From Lonicera japonica (taxonomy: Eukaryota > Streptophyta > Magnoliopsida > Dipsacales > Caprifoliaceae): a stretch of 64,000 nt of DNA. Below the pieces are notes generated by a model. The model was not told where the DNA came from. It did no database searches and was given only the letters and a program-made list of their open reading frames with translations. Each line of letters starts with the position of its first letter. The first letter of the stretch is position 1. Location: contig CM038463.1 of assembly GCA_021464415.1 (NCBI GenBank), forward strand, positions 7,889,204-7,953,203, in the 5' to 3' direction. The translations under genes and the position numbers were made by a program. This document shows, piece after piece, positions 11,290 through 21,990 of this stretch.

Positions 11290-12300
11290 GTATTGCCGGA
11301 GCTAATCTCTTTGAATGGGCTTCTCAACTTCTTTTTTCAGCTTCCAACAATCGTCTATCTCATGGTCGTGGTCTTTATGGTAGTGGCAGTACTTGGTGGT
11401 ATCCCTATTCTTTTTTGAGGTTTTCATTTTCCTGGCCTTGGGGATTTGCCCTTATTCTAGTTGAGCAAAGACTTCGCCCAGAGGAGCTGTTAATGGAGTG
11501 AACTACTGGCAAGCTCTATTATCACTAGGCTCAGACTTGCTCCTATTCTCTTGGCCGTGGGGCGAATTGTGTCCCCCTCGGCGCTTGGAATTGGGCAAGA
11601 GAGCCAACAGGCCTGACAGGTCTTGTCCTTGCAGAGTTTCTTCCACGCTGGTCTACTTGTTGACCTCATCCAAGAGCTCATACAAGGTCTTGGGGGCTAG
11701 TCTTGCAAGGTCATGAGGCAATAAGGGGAGCTCACCCCTTCCATGAAGGCTGCCACGGCTACCCCCTCGCTGAGATTGGCAATCATAAGGCTTTCTTGAT
11801 TGAATCGACATGCATATTCCTTTAGATTATCCATTGACCTCTACTTTACGGTGAAGAGGTGAGTGGAAGATTTGGATTGTTTTCGAGTTTTCCAAAAATC
11901 TGAGATGAACCTGGTGCCTAGCTCTTGCGAGCTCTGAATCGAACCCGGGTGCAGGCTGTTTCACCATATTAGGGCCGGACCCTTAAGAGTGGTGATAAAA
12001 TCTCTGTATATCACGCCATCTGGGACATATTAAGGTCCCATCATGTTTTTGTATTACTGCCAATGGTCTACGGGGTATGTGCTCCCGTCATAGGATTACA
12101 GTGTTGGGAGCTTGAATTTTCACGGGACTTAGCAGCTAAGGATATGCTCGGCGAATGGGGATTTTGAGTCTCTTACTAAGGTCGCGGCCGAGCTGCCTCC
12201 CAACTAGCCCATCGACCTTATCATCTCGGCCATATGGGCTCGTACTTCCGTCATTAGCCTTTTTTTGACATCATTTGCCAGCTCTTGATGCGATATTCTG
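11290..12300 (-). pseudogene. gag region
   Basis: Read on -, a Retrotrans_gag-type stretch lies at about 11700-12060: FITTLKGPALIW, SLHPGSIQSSQELGTRFISD, KEYACRFNQESLMIANLSEG. A nucleocapsid-like block with Cys/His spacing follows near 11300-11400 (KYCHYHKDHDHEIDDCWKLK). No continuous frame spans the region; stops and frame changes are frequent. Confidence 0.75.
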
Positions 12301-12825
12301 TCGAACACCGACCCTCGAGTTTCGGCATTGACCTCTCGCTGAGGGACTCATGTTACAGGGAATGGGGTCCAGCTCCTCTATTACGGCCCTTCTGCCTCGA
12401 AGTTCCATCCGAACGCTTTTCGTGGATCACATGCATTTGCGGGTTCCTCCGCAGTGGGGGAGGAAATGCAGCTGAGACTTTCTCGTAGGAAGCTTCTTTT
12501 CTAGAGTTGGACTTACCGGACTCGAGCTCACCGATTCTGCTGCGGCTCCCCTTAGACTCTCAGCCCTGGTTTTCGAGTCTCTGTCTGACTGGGACTTGTG
12601 TTAGGACTGGGGGAGCGGCTATAATTGTGGAGGCCGTGATAGATCTATCCCACGAGCTAACCAGGGGGTCTCCCTTTGGGCTATAAGCCTTTCAATCTAA
12701 ATTTGAGAGTAGTCTATTGCTCTTGTAACGCCAACACGGGGTCTGGTTGGGTGTCTCTATAAGACATGGTTATGTTTAGTAGCGTATCTAGCTTTTGAAA
12801 AAAGACGTAACTTTGAGAAACTATT

Positions 12826-12843
12826 TTTCCCCAGACGGCGCCA
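12826..12843 (-). promoter_or_regulatory. Primer binding site of the retrotransposon
   Basis: On the - strand: TGGCGCCGTCTGGGGAAA, three bases inside the CA that ends the 5' LTR. TGGCGCCGT is a common plant Ty3/gypsy primer site; the exact tRNA (Asp-like) is inferred. Confidence 0.75.
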
Positions 12844-12846
12844 AAT

Positions 12847-13742
12847 TGTTGGTGCGTAAAACTAGCTGATGGCAGTTTAGACTACATAGTCAAATAAATG
12901 GATTAGATGATAAAAAAATGAATACTACAGATCAACAGAGTCATGGATGTATAGAGGAGGTTGGCATTGTTTGAAGATACGGGTTAATTATCCCCTGTGG
13001 AATGGTGCTAGCTTGAGGTAGTGCTAGCTTTGTATTATCCCCTGTGTTAATTATCCCTTGTGGAATAGTGCTAGCTTTGTATTATGATGAACATGTATGT
13101 GTTACAAGCTAGCATTATCTCTTGAGGTAGTTTATCATAATATTTCAAGAGGAAAATAGATTGGGACACTTAGAGTTTAATCTCTCTAACTCGGAAGCTC
13201 TAAGATAGATTACCCAGTTCTCCCTCTCTACTGGTTGTCACTAACCCGAACTTGATAAAACTTGGTTGTTGAGGGAGGTAAATACTTCATGTATATATAT
13301 GACAGAGAGGTGGCTTGCGGTAGAGCTCTTAGAGCAGGTCTAAAGCCATGCCCTGAAGACCACAAACTCTGACCTTGCTTCTCCCTAGATCCTGATGCAT
13401 TAAATGTAATTGGTTTACATTTAATGAAGTTGAGGGAGCTTCTGCAGCATTTGTGGTGTTGGCAGCAGTCGTCTATGCTGTTTGTCACCTACTATGACAT
13501 GACTGTCTGGGAGAGAGCTCCAGAGCTCGCTGAAAGAGCTCTAGTTCACGAGCTCTATCACTTGTGGAATGAAAATAATCATTGGGCATGTTGCACGAAC
13601 TTCCAGGGGATCTGCAGCTTGTGTAGTGCTTGAAACGAGCTCCCAAAGCCCTTCTCGTCCCTGTATGCTAGACTGCTGACGTGGATTGCCACGTGTCCTC
13701 ATGTGGTTGATAGGTTAGAACAATTCAGTTATTCCCCCATCA
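12847..13742 (-). repeat. 5' LTR, full length (896 bp)
   Basis: Read on -, it opens with TGATGGGGGAATAACTG at 13742 and closes with ..CACCAACA at 12847, next to the primer site. The outer part matches the truncated copy at 2505-2983. A TATA-like run (tcatatatatacatg on -) near 13290-13302 may be the promoter. The inner part holds a short duplication (12987-13085) of ttaattatccc..gtggaat..tgctagc. Confidence 0.85.
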
Positions 13743-14639
13743 ATTAATGTGTCTAATATGACTACCATGTTATTATAGTGTAAATATGTCTAATATGACT
13801 AAACCAAATCAATAAACAAAATCTTAGTATGTCTAGATGACTAAATAAACATATTGTTTCGGTATCTTTCTTTCAAACTCGTTGAACCAAATATCTAAGA
13901 ATTTCAATGCAAGCATCTCAAAGTCTAGGGATAAGAGCAACACAATGCTCGCCCAGTTCCATTTCATTTTCACCACTGATTTATTTGCACCAATTGCATC
14001 ATCACAGGCTTTTGTCGATAGTCAAATTGCACTTCTAACTTTGTGTTACTACAAGCTTATATATATATTGGTTTGTTCAGTTATCGTAGGTTCCTTGCTT
14101 ATCTTTCTCTGACACCTAGTTGCTTCTTTTACATTTCCAGTTTAGAAAGAGAGATGGCAATTGCCAAAGAAAACTTTTTTTAAAGTGATTGGGTCAAATT
14201 TTCTAATCAATAATTAATTATGATAGGGTCAAACATTTTTCAAAGAGATAGACTATTAAATAATCAAAACAAAATCAAATTATATTAGTTGCATTATATA
14301 GCATAAGCATACACTATCATTTGGTTACATATTAGCAACAAATTTCCAAAGTTCAAATTGAGGATAAATATATGATGGGCAACAAAAGGATTTCAACATT
14401 GAAATAGAATAAAATAATAAAATAAATATATTTTTTAGACTTGGGCTGATTACAAAATAATTGGGCTAAATACAAATTACTAATTCCCAAAAAGGAGTGC
14501 GTTAGAGTAAAAATACATCCGCGGAATTGGGATAAATCATAATTTTCTATTATAAATAAAGCTAAAAAATAGTGACCTAAGAGTACGAAAATGTTCTTGT
14601 AAGAGAATCCTTTACTTAAAAACAATAAGAAGTGTAAAT
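13743..14639. other. Intergenic, no gene seen
   Basis: AT-rich sequence. The phrase atatgtctaatatgact recurs near 13750-13800. No coding region, RNA gene or bounded element is supported. Confidence 0.45.
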
Positions 14640-14945
14640 TTTGAGGGATAAATGGATGAATTTTTTCATGAAACTTGATAGAGATGTTCTACAAATGATC
14701 TCTATAATAAGTAGATCATCTCATGAAAATTTTATCAAAAAATTCAAAATAGAAGTGGGTGTAATGAAAAATGTAATATGTATGTTTATTTTCGTCCATT
14801 CAATTTATAAACAATCATATTAACAACTTTTAAGTTTAGTTTTTTTTTTTATATAAAATTTGGTGGAAATGATTTACTCGTTATATAGATAATCTTTACA
14901 AAGTTTTATGAAAAAATTTATATGTTTACCCTTGAAATATATATT
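14640..14945. repeat. Dispersed repeat, copy 1
   Basis: Shares aaatggatga.tttttcatgaaa, gatctctataa and agaagtgggtg in the same order with 58545-58830, followed in both by a ttttatgaaaaaa block. It is probably a small non-autonomous element; ends and target duplication were not resolved. Confidence 0.45.
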
Positions 14946-15107
14946 ATTTATTGTTATTAAAGTAGGGATTCTCCTGCAAGATTATTTCTGCCAAAGAGTA
15001 ATTATAATTTGACTTAATTATAATTAAACTTATAAAAAAAGTGAATAAGTATATTCTTTTGCAATAAGTTGACATAAGATCTGCGCAAATATTTTTCATT
15101 TCTTTAT

Positions 15108-15235
15108 ACCCTTTTTATTGACTTAAATATAATTAAGTTCATCAAATATTTCTCCAGGAAAAATTCTTATATCCTTTTTATTGACTTAAATATAATTAAG
15201 TTTATCAAATATTGCTCTAGGAAAAATTAGTATAA
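15108..15235. repeat. Direct duplication, 63-bp unit, 2 copies
   Basis: The block ctttttattgacttaaatat ... aggaaaaatt begins at 15111 and again at 15174, with few differences. Confidence 0.8.
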
Positions 15236-15401
15236 TTAAATTATTTTGCAGTATGTTAACATAAGATCTGCTGTAGCATAACATACAATATAAACTCGAT
15301 AAACATAATAACATCGCTAAATTAATAAATTTTGCCGGTTCTGATTGGATCCCAAAAGTTAAATTAATATTTTTCACTAAATTTATAAGATAATAATTTT
15401 T

Positions 15402-15901
15402 TAGGGCTGAGATAATAAACCGAAAAACCGAAAACCGATCCGAAAAAACCGAAAAAAAAATCGGTTCGGTTCGGTTATTATTATTATTAAAGTGGACATT
15501 TTTAACGGTTCGGTTCATAATGGTGATTAACGGTTCGATTCTCGGTTCCTTGATCAATTTAATTAAAGGAACCGTTAAGAACTGTTTTAACGGTTCTAAT
15601 GGTTTTAACGATTCCCCGAATAGCCGTTAGACTGGTTTTTCACCAATTTTAAGGGTTTTAACGGTTCTAACGGTTCCAACGGTTCCCCGAAGAACCGTTA
15701 GAACCGTTTTTGGCCGGTTCCTACGATTATTAACGGTTTTAACGCTTTCCCGAAGAACCAGTAGAACCGAACTGTTAGAACTGGTTCGGTTCCACTTTCG
15801 GTTCTTGAACAAAAATGCTCAAAACCGAACCGTTTTTAATTTTCGGTTCTCTGTTCCGGTTCTTATCATTTAGGACAAGAATCGAACCGGTCCCAGCCCT
15901 A
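15402..15901. mobile_element. hAT-like MITE, AACCG-rich (copy 2)
   Basis: Exactly 500 bp, flanked by a perfect 8-bp direct repeat taattttt (15394-15401 and 15902-15909). The ends are TAGGGCTGAGA on the left and, reversed, TAGGGCTGGGACC on the right. The interior is packed with AACCG, AACGGTT and CGGTTC words on both strands, as in the element at 808-1311. There is no coding capacity. Confidence 0.9.
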
Positions 15902-16211
15902 TAATTTTTTATAAGGCTCCCTTAAAACCATCGGTTAGATAAATTAATAATTTTCTTTTTTCAGACATTCTATCATGCCTTATCAAAATATGAGTACAAT
16001 GTTGTTTGCTTTTTGTTGAAATTTAAATTTGCCTAAACTTCATCCTCAACTTTTTATAATGCCCTAAGCATTTCAGGTGTGCCTTTCTCTTTTTGTAAAA
16101 GGAAATTATTTAGATAACTTTTTTTCGAGAAACAGGCTCGATGACAAAATTCTCATTCTTAACTTTATCTTCTTGATTAATTTTTTGGCATGTTAATAAT
16201 AATAATAATAA

Positions 16212-17147
16212 GGCTAAATGCCCAATAAGCACAATGTATTTTACCACATTTTTCACTTATGCCAACAAACTCCATTTTCCATCAAAAGTACTAGTGAACT
16301 TTTTCAAAATTTTCACTTAGGTCCAAAACGTAACTTCCGTTAACTTCCTCTAACGGAAATGTGATGTGACAGCTGACGTGACATTTTATTTGATGTGCTG
16401 CTGAATTGATCAATAAGCACAATGTACTTTACCACATTTTTCACTTATGCCAACGAATTTCATTTTTTTGGCCACCTTCATTAATTCCAGCCATCACCAC
16501 CATTTTCTCCGGCCATCTCCATTTTTTCTTATTTTCTTCTTTAATCATCACTATAGCTCCACTTTTTCACTTATGAAAATTTTCATCATCTTCACTATAG
16601 CTCCACTTTTTCACATCCATTAATTTCGGCCATCTCCACCATTGATTCCGGCCACCTCCATTGATGAAGATAGAGAATGATTCTAGCCTTCCCTTTCCAC
16701 CACCATTAATTCTGTCCATCACCATTAATGAAGAGAGATAATGATTCGACCAACTCCTTTTTCACCTCCATTAATTCCGGCCATCACCACCATTGATTCC
16801 GAAAAACAACACCGAGCTGTTGGAAAACCATCACCGAGGTCAACTCTTTTTTCTTAACCATTGGCATACTATTTGATGAAGAAAGAGAATGTATTGGGAA
16901 GAAGAAGAATGATGAGAGAGAGAGATAGAGAAAACTGACAACTCAGATGCCAACTCAGCGCCACGTTAGATAAAATGCCACGCCAGCTGCCATGTCACAC
17001 TTCTGTTAGAGAAATTTAACGGAAGTTACGTTTTGGACCTAAGTGAAAAAATTGAAAAAGTTCATTGGTACTTTTGATGGAAAATGGAGTTCGTTGGCAT
17101 AAGTGAAAAACGTGGTAAAGTACATTGTGCTTATTGGTCATTTAGCC
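16212..17147. mobile_element. MULE-type non-autonomous element with long inverted repeats
   Basis: The left end ggctaaatgcccaataagca is mirrored at the right end (ggctaaatgaccaataagca on -). The mirror continues for roughly 190 bp on each side (including cacttatgccaacgaa, catcaaaagtac and cttaggtccaaaacgtaac). A 9-bp direct repeat taataataa flanks it (16203-16211, 17148-17156), but lies in a microsatellite and is therefore weak support. Long inverted repeats plus a 9-bp duplication are typical of Mutator-like elements. An internal segment near 16412-16465 repeats the terminal aataagcacaatgta phrase a third time. Confidence 0.8.
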
Positions 17148-17493
17148 TAATAATAATAATAAAAAAAGAAGAAGAAGAAGAAGAGATACGATATATATAA
17201 ATAGTAGTTAATTTTGGAAGACCAAAGGATAATATAATTGATCAATTAAGTTTCTAGGAAATAAAAATTTTAGGAAGACCAATATCACAATATTCGAAAC
17301 ATAAATCTTTCAAATTATTTGTCAAAGGATAATATAATTTACTTAATTAAGTTTATAAGAAATAAAATCTAAGGAAGATCAAGATAATTATATTAGAAAA
17401 ACAAATATCTCGATAAATTAATAAATTATTAATTTATCGATAATGTGGATGAGTTAACCAAAAGCAATTTAATGAGAATCAGCCTAGATATGA

Positions 17494-17900
17494 TTAACAT
17501 CCAGAAAGCTGATGATGATGAACAGTGAATCCTAGCGACAAAACTGTAAAGTAATAGCCAAACATAGAATAAAAAGGAGAAAATATATGTGTTTGATGGT
17601 AGGTTCCTTCGGTGGCTTTTATTCTCAATCCGGTAGTATATCCTTCCTTGGTGTATGAGTAGTTAACACTGCTTAAAAGCTCAATGAAATAATACATTTT
17701 TAGAGAAGTATGGATTTAACTAGAGGAAGAAGAAGGTGGTTGTGTAGGAGTGAGTGTAGTGTGAAAAAATTCATCAGCTAAGGTTTTCCCTTCTTATTTA
17801 TATGTGTATGATATGGTTACATTAGGGTTATTAAGTTATATAAATTACTATAAGGGGTAAACTTGATTACTACTCAAAGATAACATATGTTTCTAACCCT
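17494..17900 (-). repeat. LTR-like dispersed repeat, copy A
   Basis: Contains ggtaggttcc.tcggtggcttttat.ct.a.tccggtagtata, alignable with 42960-43190 and with the reverse strand of 49680-49830. On the - strand a TATAAATA box (near 17800) lies upstream of this block, as in the other copies. It is probably a solo LTR or LTR fragment; ends were not resolved. Confidence 0.5.
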
Positions 17901-18429
17901 ATTCACGTTTATACAATTGGTTATTTCCGTTTATACTCCACTCAACTTCCTCGGCCAATTATCCGACCACCGGTGGGCTGTTTTCATCTTCCATGAATTC
18001 CCTACTTGGCTAACAATAATAGTTGGTTGGATAGTTGATGGTCGACTACCACATAAATATATCATGGTCGGCCAACCCATTTCCTTCCATAACTTGTGTT
18101 TTGTACAAAATGGAAAATAGGCTTAAGAGGTTAAAATTGTAGGCCAATCATGACATAGGCTACTTGGGTTGGATCTAGTTAAAGGCTCACTAATAATTTT
18201 TACTACTCACTTTCGATAAATTAAAACTTCATTTAATTAATAAAATTGACCAATCCCGACCTTATTAATTTATAAAAATTTCATTGTATTTGAAAATAGT
18301 CTTACCATCTGGGTTCGAATTTGGAAGCGGAAAGTCCTTTTTCATGCCTTAACTTTGTCCAAATAGCACACAACTTGCTTTGTTAACGTGTATTTTACCT
18401 TCACTTTTTAAATATAAATATATTAATTA

Positions 18430-19726
18430 GGGGGGTATTCAATTTAGATTTTAAAAGATTCTACCTAACTTTTTAAAATTCGAGATTCTGTTAAGTTCAT
18501 GAATTGTTTTAAATCTTTATAGAATTTGAAAGATTTTAATGCATGGATTCTTTTTTATTTATGCAGATTTTAACAAGTTCATGGATTTTACATAGTTTAA
18601 TAAGTTCATCAAAAAAATAAAATAAAAAGACAAACAATAAAATAAATTAATTACGAGTTTAAAGTAGCATTATCAATAATGTAAAGATAATTAACGAAAT
18701 ATATTATAAAAATTCATAGTGCCCTATTCAAATATCATTATGATTATTATAACCCTCTTCATTGTCATTGTTGTCATCTTGATTTCCATTATCATTATTT
18801 TGTGGCCATCTATTTACTAAAAAAATTCATGGTGACAAATTTTTATGATTTTCTTATAATTATTAATTGAATTTTCACTTAATATTATGTTTTGTTTATA
18901 TGTTATTATTTTTATTTCATACTAATTATTCAATTCTTAGTATATACATATTCATTAATGGATTTAATGACATTTGTTAAGCATTACAACCACGTGCACA
19001 AAAACTAGTTTTAATAAAAAAAATCAAAGGATAAATAATAAAAAAAATTTGATTACAACTTTAAGGTAATAAGCAAATCCGCCACAAAGGGTTTGAATCG
19101 AGTCTAAAAACCCAATGGATTGGGATTTTTTTGCCCTTTCTATTCGATTTTCATCTTAGAAAAAAAATTAAGGGGGCGACATCTCTATAGTTTCAAAAGA
19201 ATATGACTAATTAGATAATTAAAACTTTGAAAGTAACAGTATTTAAATTGAAAAAAAGGTTTCAAATAGAGTGAATGAATTAGAGGGATTTAAATAGATT
19301 ATAGAGACGAAGCAAAAATACTGTACATAGGATTTGGGAAAAGAAGATGTTTTAGATATAAAGTAGAAGGGTTTAATATATTATAAAGACAAGAAGAAAT
19401 AATACCTAGGGTTAGGAGAAAGATGAAAAGAAATCTATGTGAAATCTTTCGCTTGAAGAGAATATTTGTTATTCATAAAAATATTCTTAAATTCATCAAA
19501 ATCTATCTACTTATAAAATCTTTCAAAGTTTATTGAGTTTTGAATACAATAAGATTTTAAAAGAATATTTTTAATCCTAATCGAATAAGACAAAATTTTA
19601 AAAGACTTTTTAAAATCCTAATTGAATACCATAAGATTTTAAAAGACTTTTTAAAATTCCAATTAAATACCCATGGACTTTCAAAATACAAAAAAATCTT
19701 ATAAAATCTAAATTGAATACTCCCCC
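18430..19726. mobile_element. PIF/Harbinger-like non-autonomous element
   Basis: The ends GGGGGGTATTCAATTTAGAT and (reversed) GGGGGAGTATTCAATTTAG are inverted copies. A TTA trinucleotide flanks both sides (18427-18429, 19727-19729), the target duplication typical of PIF/Harbinger. The element is 1297 bp with no transposase. Near the right end (19548-19680) it carries about three diverged copies of an attttaaaagactttttaaa-type unit. Confidence 0.75.
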
Positions 19727-20329
19727 TTAAGAGTAATATTTTTTCCCCGAGACATAACACCAAATCTCATTATAAAAAAAGAGATTTTTACTTGACTATC
19801 TATTATGTTAAATCAATTTCTTCTTAATAATAAACAACTTAAAGTGGAATTGGTTTCTGGTACATCGATGCAAATAGCTTTTTCTGCACCTATATGGACA
19901 TTTAAAATCATGAAGTGGAAAAAAGTTAATCAATAATAAGTTATAACATTTGCCTAGACTTTTCAGCCTCAAAACGGTTGAAATTAGGGTTAGCTCATGT
20001 GTGTGCACGCGTGCATGCGTACATTGGCCAAGTGCCCGCGCTGAAAAGAAACAATAAGTTCCATCTTGGTTTTCAAGTAAAGGAAGGAACAACAAAAATG
20101 GGCCTTTTTTCAGTTCCCTCAAATACAAGTACTTTGTTGTTTCTTTTCTTCACTTCCACTCTTAACCACTATGACTCCTCTGCCATTGCTTCTCTGTTAC
20201 TTTCCCTCACCTTTTTCCCTCTTAAAACCCCCATCATCTTCTTCAACATATATTTACTAACAATTGCTTGAGAACTAGTCAGCCAATTTCCTTTACATTT
20301 ACAAAAAAGCAGAAGTGAGTATTTTCGAC

Positions 20330-21643
20330 ATGCAGATTTCTTGTTTCTTTGGTTTTGTACAACTATCTCATTTTTACTCCTTTTGAAGAATTGCTTTCTT
20401 CCATGAATTTTGATTAAGTATATGAATCTCTTATGTGGGTGATATTTGCGGTTTTTGAATATTGAAGTGTATCAAGGGGCGAAGGTGAAGGAACAAGGAC
20501 ATGCTGATCCTTTAGATGAATTCAATACCTTGGCAGCGCTGAAGCCGATCACTATATCATCTCCTGTACTACTGTCCCCTGGTACAATTGCTTTTGCAAA
20601 TTTTTTCTTACCTTTCCGTCTGTAAATCATGCTATGAGAGTATGTGTGTAGTTTTTGTGAGCTAAAAAACCCTTTGGATTACTCTTGTAGAGAATGAGGC
20701 GATGACTGGCAACAAGAACAAGTTGTCAAGTTCAATAGCAAAAGGCCACCTTCGGTTTCAATTACAAACACACATAATTTGTCATCATCCGTTGGCAAAT
20801 TTCCACAGATTTATGCCCCAAAGTTGGCAGGGCAATTGAATTCAGACTGCAGCAAAGGTTCAAAATTTCAAATCTCCCCTTCTCATTCAACAAGATTTTT
20901 AACAGTGCTGTTCTCATTGTCTTTTAGGCAAATAAAGTTTTGCCAAGTATTAATTAAACATCACTTTCCCGCTGTTTTTCAGCCGAGACGACAAGAAAGA
21001 AGATCAATCAAACTAGTGAAACCCACAAAGAAATCAAACCTAATGCCAGACTTACCTCTGTTCCTGGTCCTCGGGCTGTCTTATCTAGCCCTGGTAATCT
21101 CATTACTTGCATTTTATATTTTTTATGTGTACCATACGATAGCCAAGAGTATACATAGAGTTAGGTATAAATTTTGTGCCAGGTAAACCTTGCTGTTGCG
21201 GTTAACATGCATTGCAAGTTGCATCGCTATAAGCATCAAACATTGGATTTGCATTCCTTCAAAATCATAAAACTCGACCTATGCGGATCTAACCTAGTTT
21301 ACATAGTTCGACTTCTATTGTTATTGGGATTTTTTTTTTCTTTCTTATGTTTTTTGTATATAATTAAAGCATGCTGTGAATGTAGTTTTTGTGAATTCAA
21401 ACCACCTTTTGGATGTCTCGTGTAGAGAATGATGAGATGTTTGGTAACAAGAACAAGTTCATTAGCAAAAGGCCACTTTCGGCTATAAATACGCATAATT
21501 TGGATCAGCATACTCCCTCCATCGCTGAGGAAAGCTATAGGAAGAGTGGTCTTAAGCAAAGAAATCCCCTTAAATCCGCAATTCTGACGCGTAAAGCAGG
21601 TGCTGGAGAAGGAAGACCAAGTCCAAGCTGCAAGGGAATTTGA
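20330..21643 (+). CDS. Unrecognised small protein gene with duplicated exon block
   Basis: Proposed exons: 20330-20351, 20468-20581, 20691-20857, 20983-21093 and 21426-21643 (stop TGA 21641-21643), all with GT-AG borders. The encoded segments include ITISSPVLLSPG, RLTSVPGPRAVLSSPG and GNKNKFISKRPLSAINTHNL; no known family was recognised. The end of intron 2 plus exon 3 and the end of intron 4 plus exon 5 are homologous, shifted by 735 bp, so an exon-intron block has been duplicated. Exon 3 carries an 8-bp duplication (20719-20734) that breaks the frame: without those 8 bases the exons sum to 624 nt (207 codons plus stop); with them, translation stops inside exon 3. Either this copy is damaged or splicing avoids the insert. 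A CT-rich leader precedes the ATG. The start is tentative because exon 1 is only 22 nt. Confidence 0.5.
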
Positions 21644-21869
21644 ACTAATTAGTGATTTTGATTTCCATGTAATCACAATTCTCCTTAGCTGATTAAAGTT
21701 TGGAGATGCAGAGATTGGTGTTTGTTTAGAAATAGTGAAAGTATGGAAGACATTGTTTGGTTTATTTTCAACTTGACTACTTTCCTGTGATATGATGTTG
21801 ATCATCTCTATGTATCTACTAGTGAAATTGTATTGATACTTTCCCTTAATTTTATGATAACAAGAGGCA

Positions 21870-21990
21870 ATTTTACATAAGGATCGGGCGTGTCCCGTTG
21901 GTTTAAGTTTCAAAAAGACAACAATTCAAATCTCCTGCCCATTCTTCTTAGTTAAGTCTTTCAATATTCTGTCAAAAAAAAAGCCGAAAC
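21870..21990 (+). repeat. Possible tRNA-derived SINE relic
   Basis: The phrase tgtcccgttggtttaag resembles an A box and acaattcaaatctc a B box of an internal RNA polymerase III promoter, about 30 bp apart. An A-run at 21974-21982 could be the tail. No target duplication was found. Confidence 0.25.

Larger units (their letters stand above)
2505..13742 (-). mobile_element. Ty3/gypsy LTR retrotransposon, Tat-like, decayed
   Basis: An element of about 11.2 kb read on the - strand: LTR 12847-13742, primer site, gag, protease, reverse transcriptase, RNase H, integrase, tandem repeats, an extra gene on the opposite strand, polypurine tract, and a truncated LTR at 2505-2983. The protease-RT-RNaseH-integrase order defines Ty3/gypsy. 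An antisense gene and tandem repeats after integrase are known features of the Tat lineage. All coding regions carry stops or frameshifts, so the copy cannot move by itself. The right flank starts attaa; no matching 5-bp duplication was found at the truncated left end. Confidence 0.9.

Noticed and set aside
19978..20271. 97-codon + strand frame upstream of the small duplicated gene
   Set aside because: Overlaps the CT-rich promoter/leader; composition explains the open frame and it includes simple gtgtgcacgcgtgcatgcgt sequence.
21299..21913. 204-codon minus-strand frame across the last exon of the small gene
   Set aside because: Antisense to the spliced exon and intron, no motif; the + strand exon shows duplicated, frame-consistent structure instead.
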